Positions 1 to 6,021 of a stretch of 10,511 nucleotides of DNA are shown here, piece after piece (within the stretch, counting starts at the first letter, position 1; each line of letters starts with the position of its first letter). Source of the DNA: Halanaerobiales bacterium. GTDB taxonomy: Bacteria; Bacillota_F; Halanaerobiia; Halanaerobiales; DTU029. The notes below the pieces were generated by a model. It saw nothing but the letters and a program-made list of their open reading frames with translations. It had not been told where the DNA came from and did no database searches. The stretch covers positions 1 through 10,511 of the forward strand of contig JADQBV010000025.1 in assembly GCA_016278415.1 (NCBI GenBank), written 5' to 3'. The translations under genes were made by a program, and so were the position numbers.

Positions 1-702
1 GCTCAATTGAGAAGGGGTCAGGTAACTGCACAGGAGAGATTTGGTAAGAATGTAGCAGTCTTTGTTGGTGATTATCTATTATCAAAGGCTTATACCTTAT
101 TTACCGAACAGCTTTCCAGGCATAGCCTTATCAAATTAAATAAAATAGTAAGATTAGTTTGTATTGGAGAGATAGATCAGTTTGAAGAGAAATATGACAT
201 CAATCTTACTATATATGACTATCTAAAAAGGATTCGTAGAAAAACTGCCCTTCTATTTGCGGTAAGCACTTATATAGGGGCTTATGAATCAGGCTTAAGG
301 GGTAAACCTTTATACAATTTATACAACTTTGCTCTAGAAATGGGAATGACCTTTCAAATACAGGATGACTTATTAGACTTTGCTGGACAAGAGAAAAAAA
401 CAGGAAAAAGGCTTGGACAGGATATGTTATCAGGTATATATACACTACCACTTATATGCTTATTAGAAAAAAAGAAATATAATAAGCAATTAAGAGAAAT
501 ACTAAATAAAAAAATGATGACAGAAGATGATTTAACAATAATAACAGGCATGGTTTATGAGAGTAATGCCTTTGATGAAAGTGTAGAACTAGGTCAAAAG
601 TTTTTAGATAAAGCCATTAATAATTTAAATAAATTACCAGACATTAAAGCAAGAGCTGATATGAAGTATATTTTAGATTGGCAATTAAAAAGACAGTTTT
701 AA
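1..702 (+). CDS. trans-polyprenyl diphosphate synthase, 5'-truncated by window edge
   Basis: Chain-elongating isoprenyl diphosphate synthase. Such enzymes add isopentenyl diphosphate units to an allylic primer to make C15-C40 prenyl chains for quinones or carrier lipids, in the cytosol. The frame is open from the first base and begins AQLRRGQVTAQERFG, the segment that directly follows the first Asp-rich motif in this family, so that motif lies just outside the window. Visible are GDYLL, the GE..Q and KTA..F segments, and the second Asp-rich Mg-binding motif QDDLLDF (DDLLD at 364-378), followed by KKTGKRLGQDM and YTLPLI. About 234 residues remain of a usual 320 or so. Chain length cannot be read because the determining residues lie upstream of the first motif. 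The pattern resembles the catalytic large subunit of heptaprenyl synthases as well as single-subunit enzymes. A terminator follows four bases after the stop. Confidence 0.9.
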   Translation, partial: AQLRRGQVTAQERFGKNVAVFVGDYLLSKAYTLFTEQLSRHSLIKLNKIVRLVCIGEIDQFEEKYDINLTIYDYLKRIRRKTALLFAVSTYIGAYESGLRGKPLYNLYNFALEMGMTFQIQDDLLDFAGQEKKTGKRLGQDMLSGIYTLPLICLLEKKKYNKQLREILNKKMMTEDDLTIITGMVYESNAFDESVELGQKFLDKAINNLNKLPDIKARADMKYILDWQLKRQF

Positions 703-705
703 TAT

Positions 706-737
706 AAATCCTACCAGATAAATGGTGGGATTTTTTT
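706..737 (+). terminator. intrinsic terminator of the prenyl synthase gene
   Basis: AAATCCTACCA (706-716) pairs with TGGTGGGATTT (723-733) over 11 bp with one G-T pair. The loop is six bases and the T-run extends to 737. Confidence 0.9.
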
Positions 738-909
738 AATTCACTTAATTTAATCGATAAAAAAAGGAATTATTATCTTTATAAAGAATAAATATAAGGT
801 GAGTAAAAATATGGGAAATTAATAAATTTCGTTATTATAGTGTTACGAAAGGTGTACTAATGGGAGTAAACCAAACAAATGTGTAGTAAAAAAAGGGAGT
901 GGATGTAAT

Positions 910-1269
910 TTGAATGCCAATGTTTTAATTGTTGATGATTCAAAGTTTATGCATATTATGTTAGAAAAGATATTAGATAAAATGGGTTATAATACGATCA
1001 GTGCTTATAATGGAAAAGAGGCAATAAATAGTTTTATTGAAAACAAACCTGATCTAATTACTTTAGACATTAATCTACCTGATATAGACGGGTTAGAGGT
1101 TATAAAGAGTATTAAAGAATTGAATAAAAACTGTAAAGTAGTAATGTGTACAGCCCTTGCCCATGAAAAGTTTTATGATGACTCCCTAGAGTTAGGAGCA
1201 AATGGTTATATTACTAAGCCTTTTACAGAAGATAAATTTATGGATATAGTAACAGCTGCAATTAAGTAG
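910..1269 (+). CDS. stand-alone CheY-like response regulator (receiver domain only)
   Basis: Single receiver domain of 119 residues with no output domain, so it probably acts by protein contact, as CheY or Spo0F do. All key residues are present: the acidic pair D9-D10, the phosphoacceptor D53 in LDINLPD, the switch T81 in MCTA, and K103 in ITKPF. The start is TTG at 910, giving MNANVLIVDDS. It is preceded by a strong site, GGGAGTGG around 896-902, and no in-frame ATG upstream fits better. No kinase or chemotaxis gene is adjacent; the only kinase in the window lies about 7 kb away at 8324, so pairing cannot be inferred. The 170 bases upstream, after the terminator at 737, hold no further gene I can support. 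No convincing terminator follows, only a weak 6-bp hairpin near 1280-1305. Confidence 0.92.
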   Translation: MNANVLIVDDSKFMHIMLEKILDKMGYNTISAYNGKEAINSFIENKPDLITLDINLPDIDGLEVIKSIKELNKNCKVVMCTALAHEKFYDDSLELGANGYITKPFTEDKFMDIVTAAIK

Positions 1270-1371
1270 TTAAAATAGTCTTATCTGTTATATTATAAGA
1301 ATAAAAATTTATCAGGGATATCAGAATGATATATATATAGTTCAAAAAAATTATTTTACTGTTATTTTTGC

Positions 1372-1400
1372 TTGACAAAGAGCCCTAATACCTATATAAT
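1372..1400 (+). promoter_or_regulatory. consensus sigma-A promoter for the tRNA
   Basis: TTGACA (1372-1377) and TATAAT (1395-1400) are both perfect hexamers with 17-bp spacing. Transcription should start near 1407, leaving a leader of about 86 bases before the tRNA. The leader carries TTGTCAG (1407-1413) and its complement CTGACAA (1471-1477), which could pair in the precursor. Confidence 0.88.
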
Positions 1401-1492
1401 TTAAAATTGTCAGAAGGTTAATCTACAGTTATTTAAGTGTTAATTTGTGGTACAATAACGTAGGTAAATACTGACAACAAATTAATATATTT

Positions 1493-1569
1493 GGGGCTAT
1501 AGCTCAGCAGGATAGAGCGGCAGATTCCTAATCTGTAGGCCGAAGGTTCGAATCCTTCTAGTCCCACCA
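1493..1569 (+). tRNA. tRNA-Arg, anticodon CCT, CCA encoded
   Basis: Full cloverleaf of 77 bases. Acceptor GGGGCTA pairs with TAGTCCC (one G-T pair), and the D stem GCTC pairs with GAGC. The anticodon stem GCAGA/TCTGT closes a seven-base loop TTCCTAA with anticodon CCT at 1527-1529. The T arm is GAAGG-TTCGAAT-CCTTC, then discriminator A and CCA at 1567-1569. It reads the AGG arginine codon. It stands alone, with its own promoter upstream and a terminator at 1602-1632. tRNA-Arg genes are common integration sites, but I see no integrase and no clear duplicated 3' end here. Confidence 0.96.
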
Positions 1570-1578
1570 CTTAACCTT

Positions 1579-1592
1579 GTTGATATATCAAC
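1579..1592. repeat. perfect 14-bp palindrome behind the tRNA
   Basis: GTTGATATATCAAC reads the same on both strands and starts ten bases after the tRNA CCA. In RNA it could form only a short hairpin. As DNA it contains TTGAT and ATCAA separated by two bases, not the four expected of an Fnr-type site. It may guide 3' trailer processing or be a protein site; function unknown. Confidence 0.5.
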
Positions 1593-1601
1593 GAATAAGC
1601 A

Positions 1602-1632
1602 GACCAGCCAGAGTTTTGGCCGGTCATTTTTT
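1602..1632 (+). terminator. intrinsic terminator of the tRNA-Arg unit
   Basis: GACCAGCC (1602-1609) pairs with GGCCGGTC (1618-1625) with one internal mismatch, followed by a T-run at 1627-1632. Confidence 0.85.
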
Positions 1633-1709
1633 GTTTATGTGCGCTATTTTTGCCCCATAATAGTTTTTACTATCAAGATATAATCGTATTAGGTAATTTA
1701 AATGAAAAA

Positions 1710-2051
1710 TTAATCTACAGTGATTGTATATGTGCCTGTAACAGCAGCCTCTATTTTAGTACTTTTAGGTATAGTAGCCCCTTCTCCTTGCATTAAAAGC
1801 ATTGGTGCACATAAGAATAGCCCACCACCAACTGCTTCAGTTGATTTGTCTTCACCTGAAACACTCTTAATACCACTTAAAGATATTATTGTACCATCAA
1901 CGGCTCTTATACTATCTACAGTAACTATAAGCTTGGCTGGCTTGCCTAAAGCATCATTAGCTTGAGGCTTAATTACTGTTCCATTAACAGGAGTTCCGCT
2001 AGTTATGACTATTTTTCCATCTTCTTCAATATCCCCTATTACTGTGCATGG
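1710..2051 (-). pseudogene. C-terminal remnant of a probable exported or envelope protein
   Basis: On the minus strand, 113 codons read without interruption to a TAA at 1710-1712, but there is no ATG, GTG or TTG near the front. The frame is closed upstream by TAA at 2052-2054. The product has real protein character: GTPVNGTVI, then a segment with GKPAKLIVTVDS, AVDGTIISLSG, a glycine-rich hydrophobic stretch GGGLFL, ATIPKSTKIEAAV and a final beta-rich YTITVD. This Gly/Pro/Val-rich beta pattern (GKP..L.V..D...A.DG...L.G, then IP.GT near the end) resembles the C-terminal region of small secreted bacterial proteins whose family I cannot name. I infer a 5'-deleted gene. The rest of 1633-2163 holds nothing I can support: 1633-1709 and 2052-2163 are AT-rich. 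The plus-strand open frame at 1720-1965 is its shadow. Confidence 0.6.
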
Positions 2052-2163
2052 TTATATCTAACTAGAATAAATAATTTTGTACACAAAGGATAATAATAAA
2101 ACCAAAGACAAATTAATAAATAAAATGTATCTAGAACACTTTTAGAAAAGGGCGATAATCATA

Positions 2164-2607
2164 ATGAAGATTAAAGATACTATTACATTAGGAGCAATAG
2201 CAGGTCTAATAGGTACAATCCCTCAGTTATTATTTCATTTTATTTTTTGGCAGATTGGATATGTAAAATACTTTTCTTTTCAGCTAACAGGATCAGTATT
2301 TTTAACAAGAGAGCTTACTAAGACCCCATTGGGGCAATTTATTGGTGGATTTGTATGGTTGTCATTAGCTAGTTTTATGGGCGTTATAATTGCGTACTTA
2401 TTTGTTTTTACTGGTAAAGATAATTGGTGGTTAAAGGGATTAATGGCAAATGTGATTATAATGTTTATTAGTACATATGGTTTCATTTATAATCTAGGTG
2501 GAGCAAAAATTGTCCCCTATGATATCAAGACAAACCTTATTGTTTTATTAAGTAGCCTGATTTATGGAGTAGTAACACCATATATAATAGTAAAATGGGG
2601 AGAATAA
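2164..2607 (+). CDS. small four-helix membrane protein, unknown function (paralogue of 9821-10282)
   Basis: Predicted integral membrane protein of 147 residues with hydrophobic segments at about 8-30, 58-82, 92-110 and 122-142. Recognisable positions are the N-terminal KIKDT, the loop motif TGKD-x3-LKG at residues 83-92, and YGVVTPYIIVKW near the end. All of these recur at matching positions in the minus-strand protein at 9821-10282. I do not recognise a functional family and see no catalytic or metal-binding pattern. The start at 2164 has only a modest site (AAAGGG about 11 bases upstream). The gene is alone on its transcript: a remnant lies behind it on the other strand, and a terminator stands about 120 bases downstream. 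Confidence 0.82.
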   Translation: MKIKDTITLGAIAGLIGTIPQLLFHFIFWQIGYVKYFSFQLTGSVFLTRELTKTPLGQFIGGFVWLSLASFMGVIIAYLFVFTGKDNWWLKGLMANVIIMFISTYGFIYNLGGAKIVPYDIKTNLIVLLSSLIYGVVTPYIIVKWGE

Positions 2608-2728
2608 AAATAGGTTTGTATAAAATATAACTAACAGATACCGATAAATAGAGCTTTACACTTTTTACTTTTCCATCTATTGTATATGGTATAGTATATT
2701 ATTAATTAAATAGCAATATAGAATGAGG

Positions 2729-2753
2729 AGTCTCCATAGCTGGAGACTTTTTT
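2729..2753 (+). terminator. intrinsic terminator upstream of the ATPase operon
   Basis: AGTCTCCA (2729-2736) and TGGAGACT (2741-2748) form a perfect 8-bp stem with a four-base loop, followed by a T-run to 2753. It ends transcription from 2164-2607 and insulates the metal operon. Confidence 0.9.
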
Positions 2754-2858
2754 ATTCGAAATATGCAGGAAGACATATATTATTATAGAAAATTAATAAT
2801 AATAGGAGCTTTTACTAATAAGTTCCTATATAACTGATCTTAGGATTTAACGTAAAAA

Positions 2859-2872
2859 ATGATATATATCAT
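2859..2872. promoter_or_regulatory. Fnr-type operator palindrome upstream of the ATPase operon
   Basis: ATGATATATATCAT is a perfect 14-bp palindrome with the layout TGAT-N4-ATCA. It matches the Fnr consensus TTGAT-N4-ATCAA at 8 of 10 defined bases. Its centre (2865.5) lies about 41.5 bases before the start expected from a -10 at 2895-2900, the classic position for Fnr activation over a weak -35. A third half-site, ATGATA, follows at 2885-2890. If instead TATGAT at 2884-2889 is the -10, the site would overlap the -35 and repress. The likely ligand is the regulator encoded at 5059-5730. Confidence 0.55.
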
Positions 2873-2933
2873 AGATTTATATATATGATAGGGATACAAT
2901 GAATACAAATCACGATATAAGGAGGAATTAATT

Positions 2934-4769
2934 ATGAAAAAAAAATTAAAGATTATTATAATATCAGGTAGCCTTATTGTAACTGCCTGGGCAACAAAAA
3001 TACTAAATTTAAATCCATTATTCTTTAATATTGGTATGATCATTGCTGCAATAGTAGCTGGGTATCAGGTTGCAAAAAACGCCTATAATACCCTTAAGAT
3101 GAAGGTTATAAGTATCAATCTGTTGGTTACAATTGCTGCTGTTGGTGCGATTGTTATTGGTGAATACTGGGAGGCGGCTGCTGTAACCTTTCTTTTTGCC
3201 TTTGGTTCCTATTTGGAAAGTAGGACTACAGGAAAGACTAGGGATGCTATCAGAAAGTTGATGGATTTAGCACCAAATGAAGCGACTGTTGTAAGAAACG
3301 GTAGTGAAGAAACCATCCCAGCTGAAGAGGTTAATGTTGGCGAAAAAATAATTGTTAGGCCTGGTGAGAAGATACCAGTTGATGGCAAGATTATAAAGGG
3401 AAGCAGTGAGGTTAATCAATCTACAATTACAGGTGAATCTGTTCCTGTAAAAAAAGCATTAGGTGATAAGGTATTTAGTGGTACTATTAACAAGAATGGT
3501 TACATAGAAATTGAAACAGAAGATGTAGGTGATGACACTACATTTGGGAAAATTATTGAACTGGTGGAAAAGGCTCAGGAACAAAAAGCACCAACTCAGA
3601 AATTAATGGAACGTTTTTCAAAGTATTATACGCCAGGAATAATAATTCTCTCCTTAGGGTCTTATCTTATAACTGGAAATATTAAACTATCACTAACTTT
3701 ATTAGTGATAGGATGTCCTGGGGCTTTGGTAATATCGACTCCTATTTCTATCGTAGCAGGAATTGGGAATGCTGCACGTAATGGGGTTTTAATAAAAGGT
3801 GGTGAGCATCTGGAGAAATCAGGGAAAATAGACCTTGTTGCTTTTGATAAAACAGGTACGCTAACTAAAGGAGAACCTGTAGTAACAGACTTAGTGTCCT
3901 ATCATAAGTCAGAGGAGGAGTTATTGAAACTGGCGGCTTCTGCTGAATTAAACTCTGAACACCATCTAGCGCAAGCAATTAAAGATAAGGCTAAGCAAGA
4001 TTTAAAAGAGGATACTATTATAAGTCCAGATAATTTTTCTACAGAAACTGGTCTTGGAGTAACTGCAAAGATTGGAAATAGTGAAGTAGTTGTTGGAAAT
4101 ATGCGGCTAATTGAAAAAGAGGATATTGAAGTCAGCCAGGAGATAATTGAGAGAAAAAATAAACTTGAAGATGAGGGTAAAACAGTTGTAGTTATATCTG
4201 AGAACAAGCAAGTTATTGGTCTAATAGCTATAGCAGATGTCCCTCGTGAAAAAGCTGCAGCTATTATAAATAAATTAAAAAATATTGGTATAAAGAAAAT
4301 AGTTATGTTGACTGGTGATAATAAGAGAATAGCTAAGTCTATAGCAGACAAGTTGGGTTTAGATGATTACCAGGCAGAACTCCTTCCTGAAGATAAAGTT
4401 GATGCAATAGAATCTTATCGTAAAGATGGTTATACTGTAGCTATGTTAGGTGATGGGATAAATGATGCTCCGTCATTAGCAACAGCAGATGTAGGTATTG
4501 CCATGGGGGTTGCGGGTACTGATGCAGCAATTGATACAGCAGACATTACTTTAATGGCTGATAATTTAGAAAAACTGCCTTTTGCAATTGGTCTTAGCAA
4601 AGCCACGACTAGAAATATTAAACAGAATATAATCTTTGCCGTATTAGTAGTTTTCACTTTGTTGTTAGGTGTTTTAGGTCAAAAAGTATTTTTGGCATCA
4701 GGAATGTTGGTACATGAAGCAAGTGTCCTACTTGTTATTCTTAATGCCATGCGCTTATTAAAATATTAA
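2934..4769 (+). CDS. P1B-type heavy-metal-translocating ATPase, without N-terminal metal-binding domain
   Basis: Membrane pump that exports a transition-metal ion using ATP, passing through an aspartyl-phosphate. The 611 residues begin directly with membrane helices (about 5-25, 28-48, 60-77, 79-95), then the actuator domain with TGES at 166-169, helices around 232-247 and 252-278, and the catalytic domain. That domain has DKTGT with phosphorylated D305, MLTGDN at 458-463 and GDGIND at 506-511, followed by two final helices. The metal-site motif in the sixth helix is CPG (261-263) rather than the usual CPC, CPH or SPC. The last helix has HEAS at 594-597, recalling the HEGxT motif of the P1B-4 (Co/Zn/Fe) group. 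The conserved SEHP of the nucleotide domain is SEHH (341-344). The substrate is therefore uncertain: a divalent ion such as Zn, Cd, Co or Fe is more likely than Cu(I). AAGGAGG lies eight bases before the ATG. A separate HMA protein and an Fnr-like regulator follow. Confidence 0.95.
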   Translation: MKKKLKIIIISGSLIVTAWATKILNLNPLFFNIGMIIAAIVAGYQVAKNAYNTLKMKVISINLLVTIAAVGAIVIGEYWEAAAVTFLFAFGSYLESRTTGKTRDAIRKLMDLAPNEATVVRNGSEETIPAEEVNVGEKIIVRPGEKIPVDGKIIKGSSEVNQSTITGESVPVKKALGDKVFSGTINKNGYIEIETEDVGDDTTFGKIIELVEKAQEQKAPTQKLMERFSKYYTPGIIILSLGSYLITGNIKLSLTLLVIGCPGALVISTPISIVAGIGNAARNGVLIKGGEHLEKSGKIDLVAFDKTGTLTKGEPVVTDLVSYHKSEEELLKLAASAELNSEHHLAQAIKDKAKQDLKEDTIISPDNFSTETGLGVTAKIGNSEVVVGNMRLIEKEDIEVSQEIIERKNKLEDEGKTVVVISENKQVIGLIAIADVPREKAAAIINKLKNIGIKKIVMLTGDNKRIAKSIADKLGLDDYQAELLPEDKVDAIESYRKDGYTVAMLGDGINDAPSLATADVGIAMGVAGTDAAIDTADITLMADNLEKLPFAIGLSKATTRNIKQNIIFAVLVVFTLLLGVLGQKVFLASGMLVHEASVLLVILNAMRLLKY

Positions 4770-4829
4770 ATAATATACTTACTTCTATGTTTTTATCAAT
4801 GTATAAAAAAATAAATGGGGGTTAAAAAA

Positions 4830-5045
4830 ATGCAAAATGTTAGACTATATCTTGAAGAATTAAGTTGTCCAGATTGTGCGAACAAAATTGAAATGGTTTT
4901 AAATAAGACAGAAGGTGTTAATGAAGCGAATGTACATTATACAACAAGCAAAGCTGACGTTGAGTATGATCCAGACGAAATAACATTAGATGACCTAAAG
5001 AAAGCTGTTGGTAAAACAGGTTATCAAGTAGAGAAAACTAAGTAA
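4830..5045 (+). CDS. free heavy-metal-associated (HMA) domain protein, metallochaperone-like
   Basis: A single ferredoxin-like HMA domain of 71 residues. The metal-binding motif is LSCPDCANKIE with C13 and C16; the remainder follows the family pattern (EGVNEANVHY, ADVEYDP, GYQVEK at the end). Such proteins carry a soft metal ion to a partner ATPase or act as its detached regulatory domain. The ATPase immediately upstream lacks this domain, so the two probably work together. An in-frame ATG at 4815 would add five residues. However, its own GGGGG (4817-4821) sits eight bases before the ATG at 4830 and is the only ribosome binding site, and nothing purine-rich precedes 4815. The gene starts 60 bases after the ATPase stop and ends 13 bases before the regulator start, consistent with one operon. 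Confidence 0.9.
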   Translation: MQNVRLYLEELSCPDCANKIEMVLNKTEGVNEANVHYTTSKADVEYDPDEITLDDLKKAVGKTGYQVEKTK

Positions 5046-5058
5046 CTGAGGTGAGAGT

Positions 5059-5730
5059 ATGGGCTCTTGTACGCATCAAGACTATTGTGTAAGTAAAGTT
5101 CCCCTATTTTCAGAGTTGAGCTCTGAGAAACTGAAGGAAATAAATAGTTTAATACGAAAACAGGAATATAACAGTGGAGAAATAATCCAGATGGAGGGTC
5201 AGATCGGAGATGATATTTACATCATTGAATCAGGACTAATTAAATTATATAAAACTAGTAAGGACGGCAAGCAACAAATAATACGGTTAGTGAATGATGG
5301 ACAGTTCTTTGGTGAATTCGTATTATTTAAAGAAGAAGTTCTAACCAGCAGTGCAGAGGCTGTGATAGACTCTAATGTATGTGTGATTGCTAAAAGGGAT
5401 CTTGAACAGTTAATTAAAACAAATGCCGACCTTTCTAATAAACTCCTGGGTGTTCTTACTAGCCGCTTAAATATGCTAGAAAATAAGGTTACATCATTGG
5501 CTTTAGAAGATGCCCGTGAAAAAACTATGAGATTATTGTTGGATTTAGCTCAGGAAAATGGTAGAAAAAAAGAAAATGGTATTTTGGTAGATTTACCCCT
5601 TAGTAGAAATGGTCTAGCAAATTTAATGGGTATGTCACAAGAAACCTTAAGTAGAAAGTTATCAGAGCTACAGGAGGATGGTATCATCTCAATTAAGGGA
5701 CAAAAGCAAGTGTTTATAGTTAATCAATAA
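5059..5730 (+). CDS. Crp/Fnr-family transcription regulator of the metal operon
   Basis: Homodimeric DNA-binding regulator of 223 residues. It has an N-terminal cyclic-nucleotide-type sensor barrel (about 16-115, with GDDIYIIESGLIKLY and GQFFGEFVLF), a long dimer helix (about 124-150) and a C-terminal winged helix. The recognition helix MSQETLSRKL has E195, S198 and R199, the ExxSR arrangement used by Fnr to read TTGAT half-sites, rather than the RExxR of Crp. The N-terminus, MGSCTHQDYC, carries C4, H6 and C10, a possible metal or redox site; it lacks the four-cysteine set of E. coli Fnr. A GAGGTGAG ribosome binding site precedes the ATG. The gene is last in the ATPase-HMA operon, and a matching palindrome lies upstream of the ATPase, so autoregulation is likely. 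The signal (metal, oxygen or other) cannot be told from sequence. Confidence 0.92.
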   Translation: MGSCTHQDYCVSKVPLFSELSSEKLKEINSLIRKQEYNSGEIIQMEGQIGDDIYIIESGLIKLYKTSKDGKQQIIRLVNDGQFFGEFVLFKEEVLTSSAEAVIDSNVCVIAKRDLEQLIKTNADLSNKLLGVLTSRLNMLENKVTSLALEDAREKTMRLLLDLAQENGRKKENGILVDLPLSRNGLANLMGMSQETLSRKLSELQEDGIISIKGQKQVFIVNQ

Positions 5731-5755
5731 ATGGCTTCTGTTATATTTTATATAT

Positions 5756-5797
5756 AAGGTAATGCCTTCTTTTCACAATAGAAGGCATTACCTTTTT
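5756..5797 (+). terminator. intrinsic terminator of the metal-ATPase operon
   Basis: A perfect 14-bp stem (5756-5769 with 5781-5794) around an 11-base loop, followed by T's to 5797. It begins 25 bases after the regulator stop. Confidence 0.95.
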
Positions 5798-5963
5798 ATT
5801 TATCATTTAATGTTATTAATTAATAATAATTTTAAAAATAATCCATTTTAATTAAAAATTTAAAGGAATTTAATTACTAATTGTAGAAGTATAAACCATA
5901 GTTAATGGAAATTTAGGCAAGAAAGAATATGTTGATGAAGGTAATAATGATTAATTAAATAAA

Positions 5964-5992
5964 TTGGCACTAATTAAAGTATTGCTAACAAT
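5964..5992 (+). promoter_or_regulatory. possible sigma-A promoter for the aldehyde dehydrogenase
   Basis: TTGGCA (5964-5969, five of six consensus bases) and AACAAT (5987-5992, four of six) are separated by 17 bp, about 30 bases before the start codon. The surrounding DNA is so AT-rich that chance matches are common. Confidence 0.35.
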
Positions 5993-6021
5993 AAAGATAG
6001 TTGTTTTGGGAGGGCTTACAT

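Larger units (their letters stand above)
2608..2933. other. intergenic region before the metal-ATPase operon
   Basis: These 326 bases hold no gene I can support. They contain a strong terminator at 2729-2753, an Fnr-like palindrome at 2859-2872, two possible -10 elements (TATGAT at 2884-2889 and TACAAT at 2895-2900, neither with a good -35), and the AAGGAGG ribosome binding site at 2919-2925. I see nothing specific in 2608-2728 or 2754-2858. Confidence 0.6.

Noticed and set aside
1579..1592. Reading GTTGATATATCAAC as an Fnr operator
   Set aside because: TTGAT and ATCAA are only two bases apart, and the site is between a tRNA and its terminator rather than at a promoter.
1418..1721. 12-bp direct repeat TTAATCTACAGT at 1418-1429 and 1710-1721, flanking the tRNA
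   Set aside because: It looks like possible attachment-site copies. However, a 12-base repeat is expected a few times by chance in 10 kb of AT-rich DNA, it does not include the tRNA 3' end, and no integrase is present.
1720..1965. Plus-strand open frame of 81 codons behind the tRNA
   Set aside because: Its product is a Pro/Ser/Leu-rich low-complexity string without a ribosome binding site. The minus strand of the same bases encodes a far more protein-like sequence, so this is a shadow of the remnant.
3902..4351. Minus-strand open frame of 149 codons inside the ATPase gene
   Set aside because: It is antisense to the nucleotide-binding domain, rich in Ser/Phe/Leu as typical of shadows, and has no ribosome binding site.
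5813..5826. Palindrome TTATTAATTAATAA
   Set aside because: Made only of A and T in a region of extreme AT content; such palindromes are expected by chance.
5885..5955. Short in-frame string TIVNGNLGKKEYVDEGNND before a stop upstream of the aldehyde dehydrogenase
   Set aside because: It could be the tail of a decayed gene, but 19 codons bounded by stops, without a start or ribosome binding site, are not enough to call it.
5964..5985. Apparent sigma-54 promoter (TTGGCAC followed by TTGC) upstream of the aldehyde dehydrogenase
   Set aside because: The CAC-to-TTGC gap is 11 bases instead of 5, so GG and GC are too far apart for sigma-54; no enhancer-binding activator gene is near.
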